Shown piece by piece: positions 34,791-47,239 of a stretch of DNA of 64,000 nucleotides (positions within the stretch are counted from its first letter, which is position 1; each line of letters opens with the position of its first letter). The stretch is from Gnetum montanum (taxonomy: Eukaryota; Streptophyta; Gnetopsida; Gnetales; Gnetaceae). A program made the position numbers and the translations under genes. The stretch lies in assembly GCA_015680685.1 (NCBI GenBank), contig MNCI01021461.1:467256-531255 (forward strand), read 5' to 3'. The notes under the pieces were generated by a model. The model had not been told where the DNA came from and made no database searches. It worked only from the letters and a program-made list of their open reading frames with translations.

Positions 34791-36780
34791 AGTGTGGTTG
34801 TTCATGCATTGAAGTTTTTGTTGTACTGGCTTGCTTGGGTTCATTGAAAAGCTTTACTTGTTGGATGTTGACCACCTACCTTTTATTTGGGCTCTTAGGT
34901 TTTTATATGGTCATGGCCCCAAAAGGAAAGGTTTTAGCAATTATATAAGGTCCCTTCCACAATGTTTGGAACTTTGTTTTCTGAGGTTCATGTATGGGGT
35001 TTCAATAGAGAACCTTATTTCCTGGTTAGAATTTTACTTTCTGTATTCTTAGGTCATGTTATTGCTTATTGAATGCCTTGTGCACTTCATTCAAAGATAG
35101 GGCTACTAATCAATTTTCATCTAGCACATTGAGGTTGATCAACCTTTCTCTTTGTGCTAGGCTCAGGTCAAGATTCAATTCATAAGTTGTTGAGAGTGTA
35201 TGAAGCTCAAATTGGATTGAGAGCATTGGAAGTTTTCTATACACTAACTCATAGAGAGCATTGGAAGTTTCCATGTTGAGAAATAGGCCCATAGAGCATT
35301 GTTGAGTTTTGTGCTCCAATCTCTCCTATATTTGCTTATGGTCCTTGTTAGGATCTTTGTAATCTCCCTGTTGGTTACCTCTACTTGACTATTGGCTTGG
35401 GGTTAATAGCGTGTTGTTAATTTATGTTCAACTCCTAAGCGTTGCATACATTTTCAAAAGGTGGCACCTGTAAAATGAGTTCCATTGTCAAGAATTAGTG
35501 CACATGGCACCCCAAACCTATTTACAACATACTACTGTAAAAATTTGGCAACAGTGGATTATGTACAATTGGTGATGGTTTTTGCTTCTACCCATTTAGT
35601 GCAGTAGTCAACTACTATGATGATATATGTCTTTTAATTGGACATGGGTGTCATGAAACCCATGAAGTCCATGCCCCATATGTCAAAGGGCTCTAGTGAT
35701 TAAATCCACTATTGAGGACCCTCTATTCGTGTGATCATCCCACCATATTTTTGACAACATTCACAAGATCAGACAAACTAGTGAGCATCCTTGAACATTG
35801 TAGGCCAATAGTATCTTGCCATTAGGATTTGTATGGTTGTGTGCCTCCCTACATAATGGCCTCTACGAGGGCCTTAGTGAGCATCCTAGAGGATATGCAG
35901 TTGATTTGCATCAAGGACACACCAATGAACCAGGCCATCAGTGTATGCCTTGTAAAGGTGTCCATTGATTTTAATAAAGTACTTTGCCTGATGAAGAAAT
36001 TATTATTTCTTCCTTAAGTCCAAACCTTGTGGCATCTTCTGAGTGAGAAGGTAAGTGAGAATGCCATTGTACCATTTTATTTCTATGGGCACTTGGTCAT
36101 TTATTGCTCATTTAAAGAGGAGTTCATCTAGAAATTGATTACAGAGTGGGCTCTCCTCCTCTTTATTATCCCATCTTAACCAAGAGAGATGGTCAACAAC
36201 CACATTCTCATACCCTTTCTGATCTACCATTGTGAGATAGAATTCCTATAAGATCACGAGCCACTATATGATACAAGGGCTCACTGTCGGCTTGTTCATT
36301 AGGAAGCGAATGGTGCTATTGTCTGTGTGCACAAACACTTTGTAGCCAAGCACATAGTGCATGAACTTTTCAAGAGCATACACCACTGTCATTAATTCTT
36401 TCTCAATTGTGGTGTAATTCAATTATGCACCCATAATGCTTTAGCTCGTGTAGTGGATGTATTATGAATGTTTCTTATTATCCAACTATGTAAGCATAGC
36501 TCCCAAGACATAATTAGATACATTTTTCATTATATGAAATTGTCTAAACTAGTTTAGTGCCTGTACAATTTGAGTTTCTACGAGTTTCTCCTTTAGCTAC
36601 TGGAATACATGTTCACACTCCTTAGTCTACATGAATGGAACATCTTTCTTTGTAAGCTTAACCAATGCTTTGCTATCTTAGAAAAATTCTCTATGAATCA
36701 TTAGTAGTAGCCAGTGTGTCCAAGAAATGATCAGACATCTTGTTGGCACATTTTGGCCATTTAATGGAGTAGCCTTTGTG
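34791..36780 (-). pseudogene. RNase H and integrase of element D
   Basis: Minus strand, in broken frames. RNase H: the block reading roughly KVFVHTDNSTIRFLMNKP near 36.3 kb. Integrase core: PFDIWGMDFMG (~35.67 kb), GVPCALILDNGTHFTGAT (~35.49 kb) and QVEVTNRE (~35.38 kb), so all three catalytic acidic residues are retained. The C-terminal part (35319-35110) is open: YELVYRKLPMLSIQFELHTL, then LNLDLSLAQRERLINLNVLD. It is colinear with element C 47.9-49.6 kb. Frameshifts and stops make it inactive. The enzyme would insert the DNA copy into chromosomes. Confidence 0.72.
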
Positions 36781-38281
36781 AGGTTGTGAAGCTAATCATA
36801 TAACTAACGTTCACCCTAATTTTACAAGAATTAGGCCAAGGCCACCGCCCTACTCCAGCATGTTTCTCACTGTTGAGGATTTGTCGGAAGACGTTGTTGA
36901 GCATTGATAAATATTTTATGCAAGAATTTGCTTTGTTATTTTTTTAAAAAAAACAAGGGGATGTACGTTGATAAGATAGTTATGTAACATCCTATGTAAA
37001 CCAGACATTTGGCTATTATCCCTTTTATTCCTATGGAAGTTGTAACTTCCTAGGATAGTTACAACTATGATATTTGTAACTAATTTTAATTTTGATTACC
37101 ATGAAGACACTTGGCAATTAAAAAGGCCACTTGTCAACTATAGCTTTTTTATCTCCATGGTGACCACTTGGCAACTGAATGAAGACACTTGGCAACTGAA
37201 TGAGGCCACTTGGCAATTACATGGGACACTTTTCACCCACAACTTTTTTGTCTCTATGGTGGTTATAACCACCCAAGATATTTTGTAACTTACCTACCTA
37301 CCTTTGAACCCTATAAAAAGGCTTCAGGGATCAAGGAGGAAAAAACACTTTTGGGAGCTCTCACTTGGAGACACACTTTTGGAAGACATTGTGAAAGATT
37401 GCTTGTAATATGACTTGCTAAAGAAAGGATTTCAGCCTCTTTGTCATAGTCCTGTGAGTTATGTTTTATTTTTATTTTTTTAAAATTGTTTAGCTTGTGG
37501 TTTAGATAGTATCATCCTTGGAAAGTAATTTTGGGATTTTTAGATTGCTCTTATTGTTCTTGTTGCCCAATAGAAATTTTTGTTAAAATTTTTCCATAGA
37601 AGCGCTTGTGTTTAAAATCCTTAAGAGCATTTTAGTAGTAAATTTTATCATTGTGCAACATATAAGAATTGCTATTGAGATCGTTGTAAGAGAGCCTCTA
37701 CTTGTAGTCATGCCATTGAACGATTCAATAGTCAATAGGGTTTAGAAAATCTTTGGTATTTTGATGGGACCAGAATAGCTTCTTTTTATCTTTAAAGTGA
37801 ATCTCCATGGTATTTCAATTAGAAATTGTCAATTCTTTTGAAGGTTCTGTTGAATGCAATCGTTGACGTCCATTATCTAGCGAAAATGGAGTCTCGTACG
37901 TGGTAGTTTATGCAGCAAATTTTTTGGTAGCATAGTAGGATTATCTTGAAGAAATTGCTTATTTGAGCCTTGGAAGTTTGAACAATTCGTAGATATTGAA
38001 TTTTGGACAGCTTTATTACGAAGTGTTTACTCATGTCATTTTACCTTGTTTAAATATTTGAGGTCTACACAAATCTACTTTCTTTTCTGTCTATTTCCAT
38101 TGAATCTTGCTCTATTTCTAGTTTTCTTGTGGAANNNNNNNNNNNNNNNNNNNNNNNNNNNNNNNNNNNNNNNNNNNNNNNNNNNNNNNNNNNNNNNNNN
38201 NNNNNNNNNNNNNNNNNNNNNNNNNGCACCTAAATCCTATTCAAGGACACTCGTTGGTGGTCACGTCCCAAACGGTCGCCA
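36781..38281. mobile_element. LTR-like insertion in element D, bounds uncertain
   Basis: It separates D's RNase H from its RT. The plus strand has U3-like features: four CACTTGGCAA words at 37089-37219, the last three in tandem with AACTGAATGA, and a TATA box CCCTATAAAAAGGC at ~37309-37322. A region without coding sequence follows. Possible termini are TGTTGAGG (~36896) and GCCAACA (~38275-38281), but sequence from ~36780 also lacks D homology. It includes a 91-bp assembly gap, so a full element may be hidden. Confidence 0.45.
38135..38225. other. Assembly gap (91 N)
   Basis: A run of undetermined bases inside the insertion in element D. The true length of missing sequence is unknown. Confidence 1.
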
Positions 38282-39010
38282 ACAGTTCTTTAACTATCTT
38301 TGGGTGGCGTGTAATTCCTTGGATGACCTTTATCTTTTCTGGGTCTACCTTAGTCCTTGCCTGAGTAATTCTATGTCGTAGTACTATGCCCTCTTAGACC
38401 ATTAGATGGCCTTTTTGCTAATTGAGCCTAAGGTTTGTTTCAACACATCTTTTTAAAACCTACTTAGGGTAGTCTAGGGCTTGCTCAAATGTAGTCCCAT
38501 AGGTATAGAAGTCATCCATAAAGACTTCTACCCTGCTACCAAGTTGTTGTTGAAAATACTAAGGACCAAGTGCTGAAATGTTGTGGGGGCACTGTATAGA
38601 TGGAACAACATCTTACAATATGTAAAATTCCTTCAAGGACTCATGAATGTTGTGTTGGCCTAATCTTCTAGTTTTATTTGGATTTGGTTATAGCCACTAT
38701 AATCATCCAAGAAGCTATAATAGAAATGACTGGAGATAGGGTCCAACACTTGGTTGACAAATAGCAATGGAAAATGATCTTTAAATGTTGCCATATCCAA
38801 CAACTTGAAGTCAATGTAGACTTGCCACTTGCCACCTTTCTTTGACACAATTATGAGTGGGCTAACCCACTCACTATCCACAATGGGATAGATGAACCCC
38901 ATCTTGAGAAGTTGTTCCATTTCCTTCTTGATGATATACTTCAACTTAGGGTTCAACCACCTTTGTGGTTACCTTCTTGGCTTCATGGCTAGGTTAGTGT
39001 AGATGTGATT
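38282..39010 (-). pseudogene. Reverse transcriptase of element D
   Basis: Minus strand. The open stretch 38956-38660 reads MNPKLKYIIKKEMEQLLKMG, FIYPIVDSEWVSPLIIVSKK, GGKWQVYIDF, FVNQVLD and FLDDYSGYNQIQI, an Athila-like fingers-palm region. A second part keeps the catalytic motif as VEVFMDDF near 38535-38512, then GIVLRHRITQARTKVDPEKI near 38390-38330. Frames are broken between them. It is colinear with element C 47.24-47.75 kb. Confidence 0.75.
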
Positions 39011-40000
39011 CTGGCATATCCTTGGATCGATTCTTTTCAGTTCAAGATATGACCAAGAAAAGGTTGTTGGCCATTTGTTGGCGACCTGTAATTGCTTATC
39101 TTTTTTTTGGAGCAATATTTACATTAATTATGACCAGCTTGCCATTATTTAAAAATGTGTACTCCATGCTAGATGGTAGAGTTTTTAACTCTAGGCGCTC
39201 CTGCTTGAAATTATCAGGGATTTCCAACTCTCCCCAACAAGTATCATCATCTTCATCATTGAAGAGTTGGTGATGAACTTGCTCAAATTTATTCATACCT
39301 TCAACATAGGCACATGTCAGGCTCTTAGTAAGTTTCATGCATAATGTGCTACTGTTAGAGTTAGTTATTCTCCACTAGGTACCCTCCTATTTTGTGGCTA
39401 CTACATATAGATACCTTTGGATATATATTTCTTGTGAACACTGATTGCATGCTGTAATGAATATACTCTTGATGAGCCAAATCTTTACACACAATTGCAC
39501 TCATTATCATTGTACATGATGCATGGAACATGCTTCTTCTCTAGCCTTCCAAATTCATTTTTCTTAGAGATTTCTAAGGAGAGGTCCTCAATGCCCATAT
39601 GTGCATCTACTATGCTTAACCATGCCCTTTCCATAATGATGGGGAAGTCACCTTTGCAATTTTCCACCTTGATCACTAGAAAATTGATAGAATAGGACCA
39701 CCTACAAACTATGGTCACAATGTCCTCCACTAGTCCTAAAGGAATAGTGATTAACTAATTTTCCAATTCTAAACGAATTTTGCTCTTCTTGAGAGGTGAT
39801 AGGTTTCAAGCCTTGTACATGTCACGAGAGATGAGATTGACACCATAACCAAAATCAAGAAGGGCCTTGCATGGCTCATGTCCATCAATCGATAAGCAAA
39901 TGAGAGGACTTCTCAGGTAAGATCTTTCCATGGGAAGATTGCTAACCTTGATCTAATTAGAGAGAACATGAGTTAACATCATAGCGTGGATCTAAGGCAG
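39011..40000 (-). pseudogene. Protease region of element D
   Basis: The minus-strand open part 39730-39485 reads MEDIVTIVCRWSYSINFLVI and FPIIMERAWLSIVDAHMGI, matching element C 46.5-46.7 kb. The active-site region lies at ~39820-39860 in a broken frame (an FGYGVNLIS-like reading where C has DSGSGVNLIS). The linker to RT (39338-39096) is open for 80 codons. It is inactive. Confidence 0.6.
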
Positions 40001-42450
40001 CATTTGATTTGAAGGGTACTCAAATGTGTTTCATGCAAAGGATGAGGATGTTGGAGATATAAGGCAACAAGCTACATTAGATTGTGAGGGTTTCAAAGGA
40101 TTGTTGAACCAAAAAAATGGTCATTTCCTAGAAAGATTATCTGAACCACTTAGCTAGAAGGCCAATTGTGAATGTATAGCCCTCATAGCATTTCATTACT
40201 ATGGTTGTGGAGGAATTTCACCTTGCATGGATGGAACAGGAGGTAACTAGATTGAGAGTAAAGGGATGTGTGCAAATGCATGCAGAGGATGGTATGGATA
40301 TGAGTGCTCTTTTCAAGTAGATGGTGAATGAGTTTGATGATACTCTGGAGGGTAATAGTGATGTTAGAAGGAAGCATGGCTTGCAGAGCTTCTTGGAGAG
40401 ATGGGTTGCTAAAAATAGTAGCCATATGGATCTGGTTGCTTATAAGGGTATTGCTGCCTTGGCAATGGCATTCCCCACAACTGTAGTTGATGCCATTGTT
40501 GATACTATTCATATGGTTATGGTGGAGCTCCACTTGGGTAGTAAGCTTGTTGTTGTTGTTGATGGAATTGTCTTGGATTGCCTTATGGATAAGGCAATCA
40601 TTTAGGTGCTTGCCTTTATGCTAGTCTAGGATTTAATGTGTACACCCTATCACTTGTAAGTGTGACACCATAGGGCAATAGCCCTTAGGATGTTCATACT
40701 GAAAAATGTCACAACCAACATCATCATCAAAGTTTTTCTCCATAACTTCTTCTACTACAAGAGCTTTGTTGTTACCTCTCTAGTAGGCATGTTCAACTTC
40801 TTTTTGTCTCTTGCAGTTACAATCACTATTTTTCTCTTTGGATTCTTCAACAATTTTCATAGTAGTTTGGAATTTTTCATCCAAAGAGTCCCATAATTTA
40901 TCAACCTTTGCCAAAATATCAAATATAGATTTTTGGATGGGCAAGATTTTCCTATTCATCACTTTGCAAAGTAGTGACTCCTCCTTGTCACAAAATTGAA
41001 CCTCCCTTTCTCTGATGGAAGGCTCCTTATTATACTCTTCTGCAGTTTCCATTTTTCGTAACTCACCTTATTCTTTTGCAACTTGTTCTATGAGCCTTTG
41101 TATTTGATGAGCTCTTAGTTTAGATAATCTCCCTTAGGCATAAACCCAAAAAGTTATTCTGGTTTCTGCTCTAAGCCTATCTATGATGTGGTGGAGTTAT
41201 TCCATCTGAGAGTAATCATGGCCAAGGCATTGGTGTAAGAGAAAATAATATCTACCCATGGCAACATCCAAGGGTTCATGTGTTCCTTGTTTTTAGCCTT
41301 CGATTTGCCTTCTTAGGTTGGACACTCTAGAGTACGTTTGATATTTGTCATTGAATAGTTCTAGAATGGTACTTCATCTATGGATAGATTTTGACTCTAA
41401 AGATCAGTACTAGCTTTCAACTTCTTTGATGAGTGTCCTAAGGAATAGCTTGAGTTTTTGCCAATCATTTTCAATGTTCTGTAAGGCATAGGTATCATGG
41501 AAAGCTTGTAAATGTGTTTGTAGATTAGAGTTGTATCCCCCCTCAAATCTTGGAATATTATTCATGTCTAAGCACTTGATCCGACTATCTTTCACATGCC
41601 TAGTTGGGATCTTTACTGCCTCTGCAATGTTAATCATGTTTCAAGTTGCTAGCAAAGTTTCATCATCATTATGATTTCGTTGTCGCCAATGATGTCCTTT
41701 GTTACCCCTACATTCTTGATGGGCTCTACAATCATTGTTGTCCCATTGATCACCTTCATCATGATTATGTCGACAATGACTTCTATTAGAACTAGCAGAT
41801 GAAGAGGAATGTTCAAAATCAAATGAAAAGGAAGGTGGACCACCACCACCACTATAGTGCCCACCATCACCTCTTCACTCATTACAACCATCATCCTTAG
41901 ATCCCTTGCCATCATGATGCTTTTCTAAGTTCCTGCCTTGACTGTCACTTTTTCTTGAACTTGGTTTATTAATAGTGGATCACAAGTTCAAGGCCACACC
42001 CTCATCAACAATAATTTGGGGTGAAGAATCATGTTGAGAACCCCTAGAGGAAGGCTCCTCATTGTTGGTTTAATTTAATAGGAACAAGGGATTAGTGAAG
42101 TGTTTCCCCTTCACAAACTCATGGTTCTTATCTTGGTGTCGATCTCGCTTGCATTGTGTTTCAGTAAGACGGTAGTCCTAAGTGTCATAACCATTCATAA
42201 TGTATTCCTCTTGAAGATCTGAGATGCCTAACTTCTTAAGGATTTGAAACAACATCCTGGGCATAGATCGATCGGGGGGCATTACGATGTTGCCCTCTAC
42301 GTCACACCATCGCAACTACTCATCTTGGTATAGGATGAAGGTGAAGTCTAGTACATACTCATTGGGATGAGTATTTACCACTTTTTACTCCTATGGAACT
42401 AGCAGTTTAACATCTTCACGCCTATGAGCAGATGAAATTTTGCAAATAAA
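40001..42450 (-). pseudogene. gag of element D
   Basis: Minus strand. The capsid start (41637-41410) reads MINIAEAVKIPTRHVKDSRI, then LDMNNIPRFEGGYNSNLQTH and NDWQKLKLFLRTLIKEVES, colinear with element C 44.63-44.86 kb. A later part (41052-40780) is open. The nucleocapsid remnant near 40680-40640 reads PKGYCPMVSHLQ. The Pro/Tyr-rich end is at 40533-40183. The N-terminal part toward the primer site is degraded. Here NDWQKL keeps Gln where C has a TAG stop. Confidence 0.68.
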
Positions 42451-42569
42451 TAAAGTATCAATGTGCTTTTGTAGTTATATTATTTGGGGATCTTATCAAC
42501 CTTGGGGTTCGTCCAATGATATTAATAATATCCACTAAACCTAGATAGCACATGTTTCAACAAATAGAG

Positions 42570-42587
42570 TCCCTGGAAATGATGCCA
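42570..42587 (-). other. Primer binding site of element D (tRNA-Asp type)
   Basis: The minus strand reads TGGCATCATTTCCAGGGA directly against the LTR, four changes from TGGCGCCGTTGCCGGGGA. It fixes the orientation of D and identifies 42589 as an LTR edge. Confidence 0.65.
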
Positions 42588-42588
42588 A

Positions 42589-42749
42589 TGATGAGTGGTT
42601 GAAGGTACCCATACACCCAACCATACAAATCACGAAGCATTCATGCGTGATTTGGGCAAATTCTGCAAACTCTCTAGTTTCCAGTGCACTAGTCTTCTAG
42701 GTAGTGAACCTTGTCCTAAGATCATTCATTGTCTTTCCAATTACACTTG
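42589..42749 (-). repeat. Right LTR of element D, first piece
   Basis: It starts TGATGAGTGGTTGAAGG next to the primer site and follows the B and D LTR consensus to about CATTGTCTTTCCAATTACAC. It is then cut by element C. The rest resumes at 51669 with GTATGGTTAAGTGT, the counterpart of GTATGGTTTAGCCC in element B. Confidence 0.7.
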
Positions 42750-43580
42750 TGATGCACATGGTATGTGATGGCACACGATATCGCATGGGCTGCGATATCG
42801 TGTCTTTCCCCACAATATTGTGTACGCGATATCGCGGTCCACTGCCAGTTCTATAAATAAGAGGTGGCTCTCCCTTGTTTCTCCATCTAGATTTAGAAAA
42901 TAGCAAAAATCTTGCCATTTTTCCATTCCAGAGTTAGAATAATTTCCATGTGCTCGTAGTAGGAGTCCCAAAGTGAACAGATCTTTATTCGAGCAATTTT
43001 GTACCTGAGCACATAATTATGTACGACAATAAAGGCGAACTTTTGGATAAACCTTGTAGTGCATGGACTAAGCTAAATAGGACTTTAATTATTGTTAATT
43101 ATTATAAATTATTAAATGATTTCTTAAGGACTTAATCTCTCTCAACCCTCAACTCTCATAGTTAAGTGCATTCAGTACGACTACTTCGAGCACGTGTGTT
43201 ATGCTTGGTAATCCCAGTAACGAATAGTGTTTGGTAACCTAGTAGTGTTGCATTGGTTCAGGGTGTGAAACAGCAAGTGGGAATGGATACTGATGCTAGG
43301 ATAATTAAGGCTTAGTTAGTTAAATTTAGTTACTTAGTCTCTTCACCCTTTTCCCTCTTAGCATAGGCAATAAAAACATAAAAGATATAAAAATCACATG
43401 CCTCAAGCTTACTTAACCATACAACCGTGACAAATACAAGTAAGCTTGGGAGGACAATGATTGATTAACCTTAGGTGTTCCATAAGGTGTGTAGGCACTT
43501 AGTATGCGGAGTTCAACCAGATCACACATGTAACGCTCGTATTCATATGGTTGAGTGTAGGGGTACCTCGCCACTCATCA
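42750..43580 (+). repeat. 5' LTR of element C
   Basis: From TGATGCACATGGTATG to CGCCACTCATCA. U3 carries four GATATC(G) words (42777-42835), then TATAAATAA at 42852-42860. The U5 part (42971-43580) matches 51073-51668 at roughly 94-95% by eye. The left boundary is inferred from where D homology stops. Confidence 0.75.
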
Positions 43581-43581
43581 T

Positions 43582-43599
43582 TGGCACCATTGCCAGGGA
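43582..43599 (+). other. Primer binding site of element C (tRNA-Asp type)
   Basis: TGGCACCATTGCCAGGGA, three changes from the Athila-type tRNA-Asp site; all three are transitions as expected from deamination. Confidence 0.8.
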
Positions 43600-43726
43600 C
43601 TAAGTTGTTTGTGTGCTAAGTAGAACATAGGAAATCATCCACATCGTTGGGAAGCTTAAACAAACCCTTAGGGTTAATAAGAAGAAAATTTAAACAATGG
43701 TCAATAGCACACCGAGTAAGATAACA

Positions 43727-45690
43727 ATGTCTTTTTCTTCTCATAAAAGCACTTCACCACCTAGGGATCACACAAGAGACAGTCGGCGGCACAACATACA
43801 TAACCAAGAATCGCAAGTTCCTCAACAGTATTAGGTGGTATATACTCATCCCGATGAGTATATACTCGATTTTACTTTTATCCTCTAGTAGGATGAACAA
43901 CTTTGTTGGTGAGATTTGCAAGGTAACATAGTGTTACCCCCAGATCGTGTAGTCCCCAACATGCTCCTTTGTGATCTTGCACAGATAGTCATGATACAAC
44001 TATATGTTGAATACATTGCATGTGATTATGACACAAGGGATTACCATCCCACAGCGGCGTAATGTTTAAGGGACTCGCGGAAGGAGAGCTACCATACATC
44101 GTTGAAGGGCAAAGGGGTCCCACACCTCCTAAGCGAAATTGGAGATGGTGAACCAGTTATAATAGGTTCTCCATCAAATGATTTTCCCCCTCCTAACGGT
44201 GGTGAGGAGGTGGGGTATCAAAACCTACACTCCACGATTCACAACCCGAGTTCTGATCCCCATGAACACCAAGTGTTCAATGAGGGAACACAAATACATG
44301 ACAAGGACGAGCATTCAGATCATCATCATGATCAGGGCCGTAACCACTGAAGAGAAGGTAAGAAACATCGTCATAGTGATGGTTCCCCTTCTTCTTCCCC
44401 TTCATCGCATCATTCACCCTCTTCTTCCACATCAGGACATAGTCACAAAGAGCACAACTATGAGGATAAGAGTAAGCAAGATGAGAGACCTCGACGAGAG
44501 AGTTGAGAGAGAGGACGAGGGCATTCGAGAGAATCAAGGCATGATAGAAGGGAAAGTAGGGAACAACGTAGGCATCATAGATGCCATGAGAGAAATGATA
44601 ACAAAGAACCCCTACTAGCAACCCAGAGTATGTTAGACATTATGGAGGCAATTAGAATACCTACAAGGCACCAAAAAGATAACTGGATCAAGAGACTAGA
44701 CATGAATAATATCCCACAATTTGAGGGGGGATACAATGCTAATCCGCAAAACCACTTACAAGCATTCCACGATGCCTGTGCATTGCAGAATATTGAAAAC
44801 GAGTGGTAGAAGTTAAAGTTGTTTCCTAGGACACTCATAAAAGAAGCAGAAAGTTGGTACCGATCTTTAGAGCCGGAATCCATTAGAAGGTGGAGTAAGA
44901 TGTTAGAGCTATTCAACGATAAATATCAAATGTACTCCAAAGTGTCCAACTTGCGTAAGCAGATCCAAGGATGGAAACAGGGTAATCAAAAACCCTTGGA
45001 TGCTGTCATGAGCTGATATTATGCATTGCTACATCGTTGCCTGGGCCATGCCTATGCACAACAGGACCAACTTTGCCACCTTGTAGATGGGCTAAGACAT
45101 GAAACTAGGAGAACCCTTGGGACATATGCCCAAGGAAGATTATCTAAACTTAGGTCCCATGAAGTTCATAGATTGTTGGAGCAAGTAGCTAAGGAAGAAG
45201 GGGAGCTATGGAAAAGAGAAAGCGTGGAAGAGTATAATCATGATCCTTCCCTCTAAAAGAAGGGAGTAAGATTTTGTGAGGAAGAGGATAAGTCACCACT
45301 CAAGGAGTTGGTGAATAGAAAAACCTTGTCACTTCAGAAGTTAACCACCAAAGTGTCAGCTAAGGTAGATCAAATGTGGGACTCCTTAGATAGTAGATTC
45401 AAAACCATTTTAAAAATCGTAGAGTAGTCTAAGGAGGGAAGTAGTGACCATGATAAGAAAAAGAGGAGAGATTCAGACCATGCATGTAACAAGGGTAAGG
45501 GAAAATGACTATCACCAATGAGGTTGTGGATTCCAATATGGATGATGAAGATGGATGTGAAATATGTCAGTATGACCATCCTAAAGGATGTTGCCCAATA
45601 ATCTCACATCTGCAAGAGTCCGGGGTGTATGCACTCAACCTAAGACTTAACAAACAGCAAGCACCCCGAACGTTACCTTATCCCTAAGGT
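43727..45690 (+). pseudogene. gag of element C
   Basis: Start MSFSSHKSTSPPRDHTRDSR at 43727, just after the primer site. A Pro/His/Asp-rich part follows (44102-44350). The capsid core runs 44.63-45.25 kb, with LDMNNIPQFEGGYNANPQNH, LFPRTLIKEAESWYRSLEPE, SKVSNLRKQIQGWKQGNQKP and HLVDGLRHETRRTLGTYAQG, the Retrotrans_gag-type fold. A zinc-knuckle-like CEICQYDHPKGCCP lies at ~45557-45598 (C-x2-C-x3-H-x4-C). Stops include TAG at 44807 where D has Gln. A Pro/Tyr-rich tail continues to ~46080. It is inactive. Confidence 0.75.
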
Positions 45691-46233
45691 AACTCAAGAT
45701 AGTTTCACCAACTGTTAACGTACTATCTAAATGAAACTTTGCCACAACCTATCGAGCGACACCAGCAGTGGCAATACCCACAGTCATGGGGGATGCCATC
45801 GCCTAGGCAACAATACCCTTACCGGCAACAAGATCGATATGGCTATTACGTGCAGTAGCCAGTTTCTCCAAGTGACTCTATCAATCACATGACCCCACAA
45901 TGAAACTACCCAGTTCGAGAGTATTTTAAGACTCCCTCTCTTGGAAGGGACACTCCAAATGCATACTATCCTCCAAATCCATCTGCACCTCTTACGCTAG
46001 TAACTCCACCACCAACTGCTCCAATAATGCAAAGGGTATTTCCCACTCAACTATAATAACCCAATGTCATGAGGGCTTCAAATCCTTAATTCTCAATTGG
46101 TTCTAACAATCTTATGCCAAAAAGACCTTTCTTCAGAACCAACAATCCAATTAAGCTGTCACCCTCACAAGCGGTTGAACATCTAAACACCTCCATACCA
46201 CATAAAGTTTCATGACCTTCTTCGACCCAAAAA

Positions 46234-46775
46234 TTGAGCTCAGCACACACAATTATGTTAACACATACCGTCATGGACTGGATTAAGGTGGGCCACCTTT
46301 CCAAGAAATTCTCTGACCCTAGAAGTCCCCTAATTTATCTCCAAGTCACTTGGAATGAACCCTATAAAGCTCTTCTAGACTCAGGTTCCGGAGTCAACCT
46401 AATATCCCAAGAGATGTACAAAGCCTGGAACCTACCTCCATTAAGGAAGAGTAACATTCGACTTGAGCTGGCCAACTAGTCCATCACTGTTCCCTTGGGA
46501 CTGATGGAGGACATCGTTACCACTATTTGTAAGTGGTCGTATCCAGTGGATTTCCTAGTGATACAAGTAACTAACAGTAAGGGGAACTTCCCAGTAATAA
46601 TGGGAAGAGCATGGCTAAGTACGATAGATGTGAGCCTAGGAATCTATGATCTTCCCTGGAAATATCCAAGAAAAATACTTTTGGAAAGATCAAGAGGAAG
46701 AAAGTTCCATGCATCGCATACAGTGACACTAGGTGCCATTACGTGCAAAAATCATGGGTTATGCAAAGTTTAGCA
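46234..46775 (+). pseudogene. Aspartic protease of element C
   Basis: It reads KFSDPRSPLIYLQVTWNEPY, KALLDSGSGVNLISQEMYKA (active-site DSG intact), one TAG stop, then LGLMEDIVTTICKWSYPVDF and NFPVIMGRAWLSTIDVSLGI (the G-R-A-W-L block). Athila-like. It would process the polyprotein. The stop at 46480-46482 splits the domain into two open parts. Confidence 0.75.
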
Positions 46776-47239
46776 TTGCCTGCATGTGATTGGTGTGCAC
46801 AAGAAGTTAATATACAAAGGTGCCTGTATGCAGCAACCACACAACAAGAGGACACCTTGTGGCTAATGGCTGATCAAGAGAGTGACTCAATAACATGCAT
46901 GGAATTAACTGAGGGAATAACTAGTGCTTACATTAGAAGCACAGACACACTTAAGCAAGTCTGTTGCCAACTTCCCAACCTTAACCTCGAAAACATCAAC
47001 TAGGGAAAGTTGGAAATTCCTGAGAGATTTAAACAAGAGCCCCTCGATCTGAAACCATTTCCCACTGGTATGGAGTATAGGACTCTTGAAAATGAAAAAC
47101 CGATAATTATCAAAGCAAAACTTGTCCCCAAGAAAAAATAAATCCTATTGAAAGTGATAAATAAATGGTTAAAAGCCTTTGCCTGGTCATATCCCGAGCT
47201 AACTGGAATAGACCCTAGGATATGCTAGCATAGGATTTA

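Noticed and set aside
42589-43580. A single LTR with ~70-bp inverted ends (TGATGAGTGG to CCACTCATCA)
   Set aside because: Primer-site complements face outward on both sides. This is the D LTR (minus) cut by the C LTR (plus), whose homologous ends face each other. The rest of the D LTR is at 51669-52432.
44178-44618. 146-codon and antisense 114-codon frames in the gag leader region of element C
   Set aside because: Overlapping frames in a Pro/His/Asp-rich gag segment; gag homology is in other frames.
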